This document shows, in pieces, positions 18,021 through 26,535 of a stretch of DNA of 64,000 nucleotides. Numbering within the stretch: the first letter of the stretch is position 1; each line of letters starts with the position of its first letter. The position numbers and the translations under genes are program-made. The notes below the pieces were generated by a model, which was not told where the DNA came from, ran no database searches, and was given only the letters and a program-made list of their open reading frames with translations. The stretch covers positions 124,001 through 188,000 of the forward strand of contig NZ_AP022579.1 in the NCBI RefSeq assembly GCF_010731295.1, read 5' to 3'. The stretch is from Mycolicibacterium boenickei (GTDB taxonomy: Bacteria; Actinomycetota; Actinomycetes; Mycobacteriales; Mycobacteriaceae).

Positions 18021-18890
18021 TCACAGCCCTACTCGGGGGAACAACATGATGTAGAGCTGGCTGATCGCCACATTGACCACCATCAGCAACAGAATCGATT
18101 CCACCACCGCCGCGTTCACGGAGTTCGCGACGCCGGTCGGGCCGCCCTTGGTCGACAACCCCTTCTGGCACGACACCACCGCCACGATGGCGCCGAAGAT
18201 CACCGCTTTCACCAGAGCCACGATCATGTCCCCGGTCGTGGCGAAGGAGGCGAAGGTTGCCACGAAGCTACCGGGGGCGCCGTTCTGGAAGTAGACGTTG
18301 AACAGGAAGCTGGCGAGGAAGCCGACGAAGCACACCACCCCGGTCAGCGCGACGCCGATCATGATCGCGGCGACGAAGCGCGGCACCACCAGCCGCTGGA
18401 TCACCGAGACACCCATGACCTCCATGGCATCGGTTTCCTCACGCATGGTCCGCGACCCCAGGTCGGCGGTGATGGCCGACCCGACCGCGGCGGCCATCAG
18501 AACGGCCGCGACCAACGACGCGGCCTGCCGAATCACGGCCAGTCCGCTGGCCGCGCCGGCCAGCGACGTCGCACCGACCTGTCCGGCCAGCAGGGCGAAC
18601 TGAATCGAGAGGGTCACGCCGATCGGCAGGGCCACCAACACCGTGGGGAGCACAGCCGTACCCGCCATGAAAGCGCCCTGGCGGACGAACTCCTGCCATT
18701 GGAAGCGGCCCGTGACAAGGTCGAGGAAAAGAATCTGGATGGTCCGGACTCCGAGCACGAACTGGTCCCCGACCGTGGTGAGCGAAGCCAGCGGATGACG
18801 CTTGGCATAACCGGTGGCCCAGTTCTCGATGGCGTCGATGCCCCGTTCCGACTCGACCCCATCAGCCACACTCTCGGGCGGCGCCGTCAT
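18021..18890 (-). CDS. yrbEA: YrbEA, MlaE-family permease (operon 1)
   Basis: A 289-residue permease with the family segments GSAITADLGSRTMREETDAMEVMGV and VVPRFVAAIMIGVAL, and about five to six membrane segments. The first 30 residues are hydrophilic. It is the first gene of mce operon 1 and pairs with YrbEB to form the inner-membrane channel. Its upstream region carries a 17-bp element (19022-19038) that is nearly identical to one before mce operon 2. Confidence 0.93.
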   Translation of the reverse strand: MTAPPESVADGVESERGIDAIENWATGYAKRHPLASLTTVGDQFVLGVRTIQILFLDLVTGRFQWQEFVRQGAFMAGTAVLPTVLVALPIGVTLSIQFALLAGQVGATSLAGAASGLAVIRQAASLVAAVLMAAAVGSAITADLGSRTMREETDAMEVMGVSVIQRLVVPRFVAAIMIGVALTGVVCFVGFLASFLFNVYFQNGAPGSFVATFASFATTGDMIVALVKAVIFGAIVAVVSCQKGLSTKGGPTGVANSVNAAVVESILLLMVVNVAISQLYIMLFPRVGL

Positions 18891-19021
18891 CCTCTCTCAT
18901 TAAGCAGCAGAACGAACACAGTCCAATCCCTCCCCAGGCCGAGATATGGCCACCGCCGGCCGGATAACTCGCAGTGGTTGGCACCGTAGCGTCGGCGCTC
19001 ATCCCCCGTCAATCTTTTGCC

Positions 19022-19038
19022 GAATTATCATTCACTTA
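19022..19038 (+). promoter_or_regulatory. Candidate shared mce operator (operon 1 side)
   Basis: The sequence GAATTATCATTCACTTA contains the inverted halves GAAT and ATTC four bases apart. It matches the site at 39236-39252 at 15 of 17 positions and lies about 130 bases before yrbEA of operon 1. The pattern resembles the TGAATG...CATTCA sites of TetR-type fatty-acid regulators. Regulator unknown. Confidence 0.45.
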
Positions 19039-19370
19039 GCGAGCTTGTCTCATCAATTTCCGGCAAATCCGTAGCCGCCGGCCGCTGCACCATCAGCCCC
19101 ACCCGAACGCGCGGGGCCATGCCGTGTCATTTCCTGTTTCACCTGTAAATGCGGTGTATTCACGCCGCGGTGAAGACCTTCCGCGTTTGACGCCGACGTA
19201 AGAGCCCTCGTCGGATCCGGCCGGGATTCGCACTCCATGGATGAACCCGCCACGGAATCAGTGCCCGGCACGTGCGTTAACTTTGCCGATCGCGCCGAAA
19301 CCGCGGGAAAGGTTGCCAGATCTTGCCGACGGGGTGATTTCCGGTACCCGGCGCACCGCTGCGCCGAAGT

Positions 19371-19396
19371 CTACTGACTACAAGCGATGTCAGTAG
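19371..19396. repeat. 8-bp perfect inverted repeat after arsR
   Basis: CTACTGAC (19371-19378) and GTCAGTAG (19389-19396) are separated by 10 bases. It lies 24 bases beyond the arsR stop. It lacks a following T-run, so it could be a weak terminator or a regulator site. Confidence 0.4.
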
Positions 19397-19419
19397 TGTT
19401 TCGGCAACATCCGCCCCCT

Positions 19420-19749
19420 TCAGCGACGGCCGGATTCCCGGTTCGCCTGCTCCAGGATCGCATCCAGCAGACCCGGCATCGCAGCATCCACGTCGTGGGC
19501 ACGCAGCCGCTGATGGATGTGACCCTCGCGGACCACCCGCTCGGTCAATCCGGCGTCGCGAAGGATGTTGAAGTGGTGAGTGGCCGTCGACTTGTTGATG
19601 CCGTCGTAGAGCGCCGCACACTTCACCGCCTCACCGGCCTCGTGCAGACGGCGCACCATCTCCAACCGGACCGGGTCCTGCAGGGCAGCCAGCAGCTGGG
19701 GCAAGGTTCCGACCGGGGACCGCGCCTCGACCACCGGAGCATCTGCCAT
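19420..19749 (-). CDS. ArsR-family transcriptional regulator
   Basis: A 109-residue winged-helix regulator from the ATG at 19749. The N-terminal helix is followed by LQDPVRLEMVRRLHEAGEAVKC, the recognition-helix region INKSTATHHFNILRDAGLTERV, then the wing REGHIHQRLR. No classical CxC metal site is visible, so it probably senses something other than arsenite-type metals. It is divergent from an MFS exporter, and two similar palindromes lie between the genes. The simplest model is a repressor of itself and of the transporter. Confidence 0.88.
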   Translation of the reverse strand: MADAPVVEARSPVGTLPQLLAALQDPVRLEMVRRLHEAGEAVKCAALYDGINKSTATHHFNILRDAGLTERVVREGHIHQRLRAHDVDAAMPGLLDAILEQANRESGRR

Positions 19750-19775
19750 CCGCGTCCTCCGCCACCGGGAAATAA

Positions 19776-19793
19776 GTTTGATGAACGTCAAAC
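19776..19793. promoter_or_regulatory. ArsR/MFS operator-like palindrome 1
   Basis: GTTTGATGAACGTCAAAC: GTTTGA and TCAAAC flank six bases. It lies 27 bases before the arsR ATG and is a close relative of palindrome 2, about 36 bases away. Confidence 0.6.
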
Positions 19794-19811
19794 CGAGCGT
19801 AGGCTCGGTCG

Positions 19812-19831
19812 GGTTCGATGAATATCAAACC
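19812..19831. promoter_or_regulatory. ArsR/MFS operator-like palindrome 2
   Basis: GGTTCGATGAATATCAAACC has the same architecture and inner ATGAA core as palindrome 1. It ends 19 bases before the preferred MFS start. It covers the ATG at 19818, which argues that this earlier ATG is not the true start. Confidence 0.6.
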
Positions 19832-19850
19832 TACCGGACGGAGCGTGAGG

Positions 19851-21071
19851 ATGGCGCGGATTTCGGCGGACGGTGCGTTGAGCCTGGCACCCGAGCACGG
19901 GCAGCGCTGGGCCTATCCGCTACTCCTCGTCCTCAGCGGCGTCGCCCTCGGGGTCTCGGGGGTGCCCGCGCCGCTGTACGGGATCTACGAAACCGCCTGG
20001 CACCTCACCCCTCTGGCCACCACGATCGTTTTCGCGGTCTACGCATTGGCCGCGCTGGCCGCCGTGCTCGTCTCCGGCCGCGTCTCCGACGTGATCGGCC
20101 GCAAGCCCGTGCTGGTGGGCGCGCTCATCACGATGATCATCGGACTCGCCGTCTTTCTGGTGGCCGACACCATGGCCCTGCTCCTGCTGGCCCGCACCAT
20201 CCACGGCGCGGCCGTCGGCTCGATCGTGGTGGTGTCCGCTGCCGCGCTGCTGGACCTGCGTCCGCACCGCGGCGTGCGGTCGGGCCAACTCAGCGGCGTC
20301 GCGTTCAACATCGGCATGACCGTGGCGATCATCGGCTCCGCCGTGCTGGCGCAGTACGCGCCGCATCCGCTACGCACCCCCTACGCCGTGGTGGCGGTGA
20401 TCTGCGTCCTGGTCGGCGTCGGCGTCCTCGCGCTCCGAGAAACCCATACCACCCGCTCCCCCGGGCCCATCCGGATCTCGAAACCCGCTGTGGCCAAGGA
20501 AATCCGGTCAGACTTCTGGTTCGCCGCGCTCGGCGCGATGGCATCCTGGTCGGTGCTCGGCGTACTGCTGTCGCTGTATCCGTCACTGGCCGCGCACCAG
20601 ACCCATATCGAGAACCTGGTGTTCGGCGGCGGCGTCGTGGCGATCACCGCGTTCTCCGCGGCGATGGCCCAGCTGGCGGCCACCCGCATCCCGGCGCACC
20701 GCGCCGCGATCGCCGGAGACGTGGGCATGGCCATCGCCCTGGGGTTGACCGTTCCGGTGCTCCTCACCCAGTCGTGGCCGCTGGTGTTCGTGGCGGCGGC
20801 AATCCTCGGCGCGACGTTCGGGCTCGGGTTCGGCGGCTCATTGCGGCACCTGTCGCACGTCGTCCCGGCCGATCAGCGCGGCGAGACCATGTCCGCGTTC
20901 TACCTGCTCGCCTACACCGCGATGGCAGTCCCGACCCTGCTGGCCGGCTGGGCCGCCACCCGCTGGGACCTGGCCACGGTCTTCCCGTGGTTCGCCGCCG
21001 CGGTGTCGGCAGCCTGCCTGGTCGCCGCGGGCATCGGCGCGCTGAGCCGGCGGGGAACCATCGCCGACTGA
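19851..21071 (+). CDS. MFS transporter
   Basis: A 406-residue protein with about 12 membrane segments. The family motif between helices 2 and 3 is visible as GRVSDVIGRKPVLVG. I chose the ATG at 19851, which follows a GGAG sequence; the upstream ATG at 19818 lies inside an operator-like palindrome. Drug/small-molecule exporters of this group often have a divergent ArsR or MarR-type repressor, as here. The substrate is unknown. Confidence 0.88.
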   Translation: MARISADGALSLAPEHGQRWAYPLLLVLSGVALGVSGVPAPLYGIYETAWHLTPLATTIVFAVYALAALAAVLVSGRVSDVIGRKPVLVGALITMIIGLAVFLVADTMALLLLARTIHGAAVGSIVVVSAAALLDLRPHRGVRSGQLSGVAFNIGMTVAIIGSAVLAQYAPHPLRTPYAVVAVICVLVGVGVLALRETHTTRSPGPIRISKPAVAKEIRSDFWFAALGAMASWSVLGVLLSLYPSLAAHQTHIENLVFGGGVVAITAFSAAMAQLAATRIPAHRAAIAGDVGMAIALGLTVPVLLTQSWPLVFVAAAILGATFGLGFGGSLRHLSHVVPADQRGETMSAFYLLAYTAMAVPTLLAGWAATRWDLATVFPWFAAAVSAACLVAAGIGALSRRGTIAD

Positions 21072-21125
21072 CCCAGTTCGACAACTTGGACTCAGCAACG
21101 GCGTCGCGGCAATACTCTGATCGCC

Positions 21126-22151
21126 ATGGCACCAGCGCAACGCGAACCCAACGTCGTCGTCCTCGGCGGAGGATCCTGGGGCACCACCGTCGCCTCCATC
21201 TGCGCTCGGCGCGGGCCTACGCTGCAGTGGGTGCGCTCGGAAGAGACCGCCAAGGACATCAATGACAACCACCGCAACTCGCGCTACCTCGGGAACGAAG
21301 TCGTCCTCCCCGAAAGCCTCAAGGCCACAAACGATTTCAGCGAGGCTGCCAACTGCGCCGACGTGATCGTGATGGGCGTGCCGTCGCACGGCTTCCGCGG
21401 GGTGCTCACCGAGCTGGCCCGTGAGCTGAGGCCGTGGGTCCCGGTGGTCTCCCTGGTCAAGGGCCTCGAGCAGGGCACCAACCGGCGCATGAGCGAGATC
21501 GTCGACGAGGTGCTGCCAGGGCATCCGGCCGGGATCCTGGCCGGACCCAACATCGCCCGCGAGGTCGCCGAAGGGTATGCCGCCGCCGCCGTGCTGGCCA
21601 TGCCCGACCAGCACCTGGCCGCAAACCTGGCACAGCTGTTCCGCACCAAGCGATTCCGCACGTACACCACCGACGACGTGATCGGCGTGGAGATGGCCGG
21701 GGCGCTCAAGAACGTCTACGCCATCTCCGTCGGCATGGGCTACTCACTGGGCATCGGCGAGAACACCCGCGCCATGGTGATGGCCCGCGCGGTCCGGGAG
21801 ATGTCCAAACTCGGCGAGGCGATGGGCGGACACCGCGACACCTTCGCCGGTTTGGCCGGCATGGGCGACCTCATCGTCACCTGCACCAGCCAGCGCAGCC
21901 GCAACCGCCACGTCGGCGAGCAACTGGGCGCGGGCAAGAAGATCGACGAGATCATCGCGTCGATGAATCAGGTCGCCGAGGGTGTCAAGGCCGCCAGCGT
22001 GATCATGGAGTTCGCCGACAAGTACGGGCTGAACATGCCCATCGCCCGCGAGGTCGACCGCGTGATCAACCATGGCGCGAAAGTCGAGGACGCCTACTAC
22101 GGGTTGATGATCGAAAAGCCCGGCCACGAGGTGCACGGCTCGGGATTCTGA
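21126..22151 (+). CDS. gpsA: Glycerol-3-phosphate dehydrogenase [NAD(P)+]
   Basis: A 341-residue enzyme that reduces dihydroxyacetone phosphate to sn-glycerol 3-phosphate for phospholipid synthesis. The N-terminal Rossmann motif is VLGGGSWGTT (about residues 12-21). The catalytic and substrate segments are VKGLEQGTNRRMSEI, GPNIAREVAEG, the Lys in EMAGALKNVYAI, and FAGLAGMGDLIVTCTSQRSRNRHVG. It corresponds to Rv0564c of the conserved backbone and keeps its relative orientation to yajQ and htpX. Confidence 0.96.
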   Translation: MAPAQREPNVVVLGGGSWGTTVASICARRGPTLQWVRSEETAKDINDNHRNSRYLGNEVVLPESLKATNDFSEAANCADVIVMGVPSHGFRGVLTELARELRPWVPVVSLVKGLEQGTNRRMSEIVDEVLPGHPAGILAGPNIAREVAEGYAAAAVLAMPDQHLAANLAQLFRTKRFRTYTTDDVIGVEMAGALKNVYAISVGMGYSLGIGENTRAMVMARAVREMSKLGEAMGGHRDTFAGLAGMGDLIVTCTSQRSRNRHVGEQLGAGKKIDEIIASMNQVAEGVKAASVIMEFADKYGLNMPIAREVDRVINHGAKVEDAYYGLMIEKPGHEVHGSGF

Positions 22152-22162
22152 GCGCGCAATCT

Positions 22163-22768
22163 TCAGGCGCCGCGCACTGCGGCGCGGAAGTCCTCAGCTC
22201 CGACCGGCGGGGCGATTGTCCAGAGCACCTCGGCCTCACCGTCGGTCGGGTTGTGCCAGTCGTGTAGCTGCCTCGCACCGAAGGTCATGCTGTCGCCGGT
22301 GTTGAGCAGCGTGGTCTGACCGTCGACGGTGATGCTGAGCTCACCCTTGAGCACATAGACGAATATCGTTGTGGCCTCTAGCCGGTAGGCCCCGCCGGAG
22401 CCGCCACCGGGCCGCATGACGGTGTGCATCACCTGGACCTGGTGTTCGGACTTCGGGGTCAGCAGTTCTTCCCGGACCCCGTGTCCGCCCATCTCCAGCG
22501 GCGCCCCGGCCCCGCTACGGACCACCGGCGCCGACGGGTATTCGAACAGGTCGCCGACGCCGATCCCGAGCGCGTCGCAGATCCGGATCAGCACCGGGAC
22601 GGAGACATTGGTCATCCCCCGCTCCGCCAGGCTCAGGAACCCCTTGGTCACCTCGGCCCTGGCAGCCACTTCCGTCAGGCTCAATCCGCGCTGACCGCGG
22701 AACTCTCGCAGCCGCGCCCCGGCTCGCACCATGCCGGTTTCCGTACCGGCCTGCCGGCCATCGGTCAC
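22163..22768 (-). CDS. XRE-family regulator with C-terminal cupin
   Basis: A 201-residue protein. Residues about 15-70 form an XRE helix-turn-helix (LREFRGQRGLSLTEVAARAEVTKGFLS). The C-terminal half is a cupin fold (TTIFVYVLKGELSITVDGQ...LLNTGDSMTFGARQLHDWHNP). Such proteins sense a small ligand and often control a neighbouring catabolic gene. It is divergent from the alcohol dehydrogenase/APC permease pair, with 117 bases between, so it probably regulates them. The shared intergenic region contains the palindrome GTGTAAAACAC (22810-22820). Confidence 0.9.
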   Translation of the reverse strand: MTDGRQAGTETGMVRAGARLREFRGQRGLSLTEVAARAEVTKGFLSLAERGMTNVSVPVLIRICDALGIGVGDLFEYPSAPVVRSGAGAPLEMGGHGVREELLTPKSEHQVQVMHTVMRPGGGSGGAYRLEATTIFVYVLKGELSITVDGQTTLLNTGDSMTFGARQLHDWHNPTDGEAEVLWTIAPPVGAEDFRAAVRGA

Positions 22769-22884
22769 CGGAGTCCCTCCCCCATCTGTTGACGCCCCCT
22801 CGTTTAGTGGTGTAAAACACGTTCATCGTTTTATGGCATTGAACACTACAGGTGGCGATGCTCCCGAAGACAGAAAGGCACGCG
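22769..22884. promoter_or_regulatory. Divergent regulatory region, XRE-cupin / dehydrogenase
   Basis: An AT-richer stretch (22800-22850) in GC-rich surroundings. It holds GTGTAAAACAC (22810-22820) and an inverted pair GTTCA/TGAAC 14 bases apart (22821-22844). It is a likely promoter/operator region for both genes. Confidence 0.45.
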
Positions 22885-24045
22885 GTGTCCGCATCTGCAA
22901 CCGAGCCCATCAACAAGCCGACGCGGATCCAGGCCGCCGTCTATGACAGCACCGGCGCCATCAGCATCGAGCAGGTCGACCTCGCCGCCCCCGGCCCGGG
23001 TGAGGTCCGGGTGAAGATCGCGGCTGCCGGCGTGTGCCACTCGGATCTGCACGTCACCACCGGAGCGTGGGATGTGCCCGCCCCGGTCGTGCTCGGCCAC
23101 GAGGGCTCGGGAGTGGTCAGCGCCGTCGGCCCGGGCGTCGACGACCTCGAACCCGGCGATCACGTCGTGCTGAGCTGGGTACCGGGCTGCGGTGAGTGCC
23201 GCGCGTGCCGGGCGGGCCGTCCGGCGCAGTGCTCGCTGGTCGCCTCGGTCGTCGCACCGGGCGGGACGCTGTACGACGGGACCACCCGGCTGTCCAACGA
23301 GCGCGGAACCATTCACCACTATCTCGGCGTCTCGTCCTATGCCGAAGAGGTCGTGGTACCGCGCAGCGGCGCCATCAAGGTCCGCAAGGACGCCCCGCTG
23401 GAAGACATCGCGATCGTGGGCTGCGCGATCGCCACCGGGGTGGGCGCGGTGCGCAATACCGCAGGCGTGCAACCCGATTCGACCGTCGCGGTGATCGGCT
23501 GCGGCGGGGTGGGCCTGGCCTGCGTGCAAGGCGCCCGACTGGCCGGTGCGTCGCGCATCGTGGCGGTGGACGTGGTCGCCGAAAAGCTCGACCTCGCCCG
23601 GCAACTCGGTGCCACCGACGTGGTCGACGCGTCGAAGACCGACGACGTGGTCGCGGCGTTGCGGGAACTCGTCGCCGACGGCGACGACGACGCCGGGTAC
23701 GACTACGTGTTCGACGCCATCGGCAAGATCGCCACCACCGAACAGGCCGTCGCAGCACTCGGACTCGGCGGCGCCGCGGTGATCGTCGGCCTGCCCCCGC
23801 AGGGCGAGCGCGCAACTTTCGAACCGCTGGCCCTCGCCGAGGCGGATCAGCGAATCCTCGGATCCAACTACGGATCCGCCGTGCCCGAGCGCGACATCCC
23901 CGCCCTCGTGGACGAGGTCATGGCCGGCAACCTCGATCTGGCCTCGATGATCTCCGGCCGCAGGCCACTGGCCGAGGCCGCGGCCGCGCTCGACGATCTC
24001 GCCGCGGGACACGCCTTGCGGCAACTGCTCATCCCCTCCGCCTGA
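22885..24045 (+). CDS. Zinc-dependent alcohol dehydrogenase (MDR family)
   Basis: A 386-residue medium-chain dehydrogenase. The GTG at 22885 is preferred because GAAAGG lies 6 bases upstream. The catalytic zinc site is in GVCHSDLH and GHEGSG. The structural zinc cysteines appear as GCGECRACRAGRPAQC. The Rossmann motif is IGCGGVGLACVQGA. It is likely to oxidise an alcohol with NAD(P)+ or a related cofactor; the substrate is unknown. The APC permease starts 44 bases downstream, which suggests uptake and oxidation of an amino alcohol or amine-derived compound (inference). Confidence 0.92.
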   Translation: MSASATEPINKPTRIQAAVYDSTGAISIEQVDLAAPGPGEVRVKIAAAGVCHSDLHVTTGAWDVPAPVVLGHEGSGVVSAVGPGVDDLEPGDHVVLSWVPGCGECRACRAGRPAQCSLVASVVAPGGTLYDGTTRLSNERGTIHHYLGVSSYAEEVVVPRSGAIKVRKDAPLEDIAIVGCAIATGVGAVRNTAGVQPDSTVAVIGCGGVGLACVQGARLAGASRIVAVDVVAEKLDLARQLGATDVVDASKTDDVVAALRELVADGDDDAGYDYVFDAIGKIATTEQAVAALGLGGAAVIVGLPPQGERATFEPLALAEADQRILGSNYGSAVPERDIPALVDEVMAGNLDLASMISGRRPLAEAAAALDDLAAGHALRQLLIPSA

Positions 24046-24089
24046 CTCAACAGCCCGACTCGACAGCCTGACAAGAAACGAGAACCCCA

Positions 24090-25529
24090 GTGTCCGAAGA
24101 CATTCAGACGGGTCCAGACCTCGCGACCGGTGACGCCGGGCTGCGGCGGGGCGCGATGGGCGGTGGCGAACTCGCCGCCCAGGCGATCGCCAACATCGCG
24201 CCGAGTGCGGTCATCGCATTCACCGCGGCGGCGATCTACACCACGGCGTCCAACGGCACCTGGGTGTCGTTCGCACTGGCCACGGTCGTGATCCTGTCAG
24301 TGGGGTACTGCATCTCGCAGTTCGCGAAACGGCGCTCGTCGGCCGGCTCGCTGTACAGCTATGCCGCCACCGCGCTCGGCCCGTTCGGTGCCTACCTGAC
24401 CGGTATCAGCCTGCTGATCGGCTGCTTCGGCATCGCCGCCGGATCGTTGAGCGGGTCAGTGGCCTACTCGGCCACCCTGCTCAACCAACTCGGCATCCCG
24501 GTGCACGGCGTCGTCGCCCAGATCGTGCTGGCCGTCATCCTCGGCAGCCTGGCAACCCTGTTCACCATTCGCGGGATCCGCCTGTCCGCACGGGTTTCTC
24601 TTGTGCTGGAACTGATCTCGGTGTCGATCATCATCCTGCTGCTGGTCGTCACGCTCGTACATCTCGGGTCCGACGCCTTCGACGCCGATCAGTTCGAGCT
24701 CAGCGCGGCAACGCCGTCGGGAATCGTGGTCGGCATGGTGCTGGCAATCCTGGGATTCGTCGGCTTCTCCAGTGCCGACGCGCTGGCCCGCGAGGCGAAG
24801 GATCCCTACCGGGCGGTGCCGCGCGCGATCATGTGGAGCGCTGCAGGCGTCGGCGTGCTCTACATCTTCGCCGCCTACACCCAAGTAGCCGCTCTCGGAC
24901 CGCAACTCGGCGAATCCGCGCAGCCACTCGACGACATCGCCACCATGGTCGGCATGCCCACGTGGTTCAACCCCATCCTGAATTTCGGGATCGCGGCCTC
25001 GTTCTTCGCCGTCGTCGTCGCCCCGATGAACGTCATCGGGCGCATCCTCTACGTGATGGGCAAGGAGGGCGTGGTTCCGGCCGCGATCGGCCGCACCCAC
25101 CCGACGCACCTGACCCCGCACCGGGCGCTGATCTCGGTCAGCCCCCTGGTGATCGCGGTGCCCGTCGTCCTGTACCTGCTCGGCGTGGACGCGATGGACG
25201 TCGTGACGTGGGTGGACACCTACGGCACGTACGGATACATGGTCGCCTACGCGGCGGCCGCGATCGCCTCCGTGGTGTTCCTGCGCGGCATCAAGGCCCG
25301 GGTTCCGCTGGTCTGGCCGGCGGCAATCGTCGCCGTCGCCTCCATGGCGTATGTGTTCTACGCCAACGTCTATCCGGTCCCCGCCTACCCGCTCAACGTG
25401 ATCCCGTGGCTGTTCTTGCTGACCGTTGCCGCCGCACTCGTCTGGTACTGGATCCTGAGCCGCCGGGCACCAGGGGTGATCGCCGGCATCGGGACCAGCG
25501 AGGTCGAGACCCTCGAAGGGATCGGCTGA
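24090..25529 (+). CDS. APC-family amino acid/amine permease
   Basis: A 479-residue transporter with a GTG start and about 12 hydrophobic segments. The N-terminal region ANIAPSAVIAFTAAAIY and the FVGFSSADALAREAKDPYRAVPRAI segment are characteristic of the APC superfamily. It follows the alcohol dehydrogenase in the same direction and is probably co-transcribed under the XRE-cupin regulator. The substrate is inferred to be an amino acid or amine. Confidence 0.9.
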   Translation: MSEDIQTGPDLATGDAGLRRGAMGGGELAAQAIANIAPSAVIAFTAAAIYTTASNGTWVSFALATVVILSVGYCISQFAKRRSSAGSLYSYAATALGPFGAYLTGISLLIGCFGIAAGSLSGSVAYSATLLNQLGIPVHGVVAQIVLAVILGSLATLFTIRGIRLSARVSLVLELISVSIIILLLVVTLVHLGSDAFDADQFELSAATPSGIVVGMVLAILGFVGFSSADALAREAKDPYRAVPRAIMWSAAGVGVLYIFAAYTQVAALGPQLGESAQPLDDIATMVGMPTWFNPILNFGIAASFFAVVVAPMNVIGRILYVMGKEGVVPAAIGRTHPTHLTPHRALISVSPLVIAVPVVLYLLGVDAMDVVTWVDTYGTYGYMVAYAAAAIASVVFLRGIKARVPLVWPAAIVAVASMAYVFYANVYPVPAYPLNVIPWLFLLTVAAALVWYWILSRRAPGVIAGIGTSEVETLEGIG

Positions 25530-25531
25530 GG

Positions 25532-26047
25532 TCAGCCGATCTGGAACGTCGGCTTGAAGTCCGACTCCTGCTCACCGATGACGAAGCTGCCCGCCGGGCT
25601 GATCACGAAACCGGACTGATTGCGTCCGTCGATGCACGACGTCGACACCCCGTCGGTGCCGCAGCTGATGGTCTGATAGCTGATCCGCGAATTCGGCGGC
25701 AACGGCTTGGGATTCTCGACGACGCCGAACACCGGAGCCGGTGAGCTGGCGAACCCGGGCACCCCGGGCCCGCCACTGACCAGATTGGCCCCGTTGGGAG
25801 CCGCCGGGATCGGTCCGCTGCAGCCGTAGCTACCGCTGCGCTGCAGCACGCAGGTGATGCCCTCCGGGATGCTGAACGCGTACCAGTTGTTGTCCATCAC
25901 CGCGTACTCAGAGGTCTTGACCGGCGGATACGCGTTCACGTTGGGCAACGCGGGCGCCGGCTCCGGCTCCGCAACCGCGGCAGGCGGCACACTCATCACT
26001 GCCGCCCCCGCGGCGCTCACCAGGCCAATCATCACTCTGCTCAGCAC
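25532..26047 (-). CDS. Secreted mycobacterial protein of unknown function
   Basis: A 171-residue protein with a Sec signal peptide (about residues 1-26, ending AVAEP). The mature part is Pro-rich and has four Cys (residues about 66, 75, 129 and 137 by eye), which may form two disulfides. The core YAFSIPEGITCVLQRSGSYGCSG and the ISYQTISCGTDGVSTSC segment fit the small secreted actinobacterial proteins that carry no named function. It is convergent with the APC permease, two bases apart. Confidence 0.75.
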   Translation of the reverse strand: MLSRVMIGLVSAAGAAVMSVPPAAVAEPEPAPALPNVNAYPPVKTSEYAVMDNNWYAFSIPEGITCVLQRSGSYGCSGPIPAAPNGANLVSGGPGVPGFASSPAPVFGVVENPKPLPPNSRISYQTISCGTDGVSTSCIDGRNQSGFVISPAGSFVIGEQESDFKPTFQIG

Positions 26048-26098
26048 GCCGTCACCCTAACCCGGGGCGATAGTGCGGTCCACCGCACCGGGATTCGG

Positions 26099-26416
26099 CT
26101 ACTTGCCGCCGCAGGCGAGGTCGACGTAGACCGTGGTGTAGCGGACCCGCTCCTCGGTGTTGCCCCGAGGCGCCGCCTTGAGTTCGGTGATGTCACGGCC
26201 CGGACGGACCGCCTTGACGTTGCAGTCGCTGATCGAGCCGCTGCCGACGCGGGACAAGATGACGCGGTAGCCCTCGTCCTCCAGCTGCTTGATGGTCTGC
26301 TGGGCTGACCCCGTTCCGCTCGGTGCCGCAGCAGCCGGGCCGGCCAGCGCCAGCGCGCCAACGGCCAGGCCTGCGGCGGCGGTGGCGACAACGGTGTTTC
26401 TGACGGTGTTCCTCAT
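26099..26416 (-). CDS. Small secreted mycobacterial protein
   Basis: A 105-residue product with a signal peptide ending AGPAAAAP. The mature domain of about 70 residues (QQTIKQLEDEGYRVILSRVGSG, then DCNVKAVRPG and a C-terminal LACGGK) has two Cys that could pair. Similar short secreted proteins occur in many copies in mycobacteria; their function is unknown. It is transcribed in the same direction as the neighbouring secreted gene, 51 bases upstream of it. Confidence 0.75.
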   Translation of the reverse strand: MRNTVRNTVVATAAAGLAVGALALAGPAAAAPSGTGSAQQTIKQLEDEGYRVILSRVGSGSISDCNVKAVRPGRDITELKAAPRGNTEERVRYTTVYVDLACGGK

Positions 26417-26535
26417 TGAACTACCTGCCTTCCTTGCTGAATTAATTTCAGCCTATGCAGGTAATTCGGCGGCGTCCATCAACTCATATTGAACGCATAC
26501 GAATGAGCGCATATGAATGGCCGCGCATTGGAAAT

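Larger units (their letters stand above)
18891..19419. other. Intergenic region upstream of mce operon 1
   Basis: About 530 bases without a credible gene. It holds the candidate mce operator at 19022-19038 and an inverted repeat just 3' of the arsR gene (19371-19396). The operon promoter presumably lies here, but no convincing -35/-10 pair could be picked by eye. Confidence 0.6.

Noticed and set aside
19053..19271. 72-residue minus-strand open frame before mce operon 1
   Set aside because: No ribosome-binding site or recognisable protein features; it lies in the regulatory gap.
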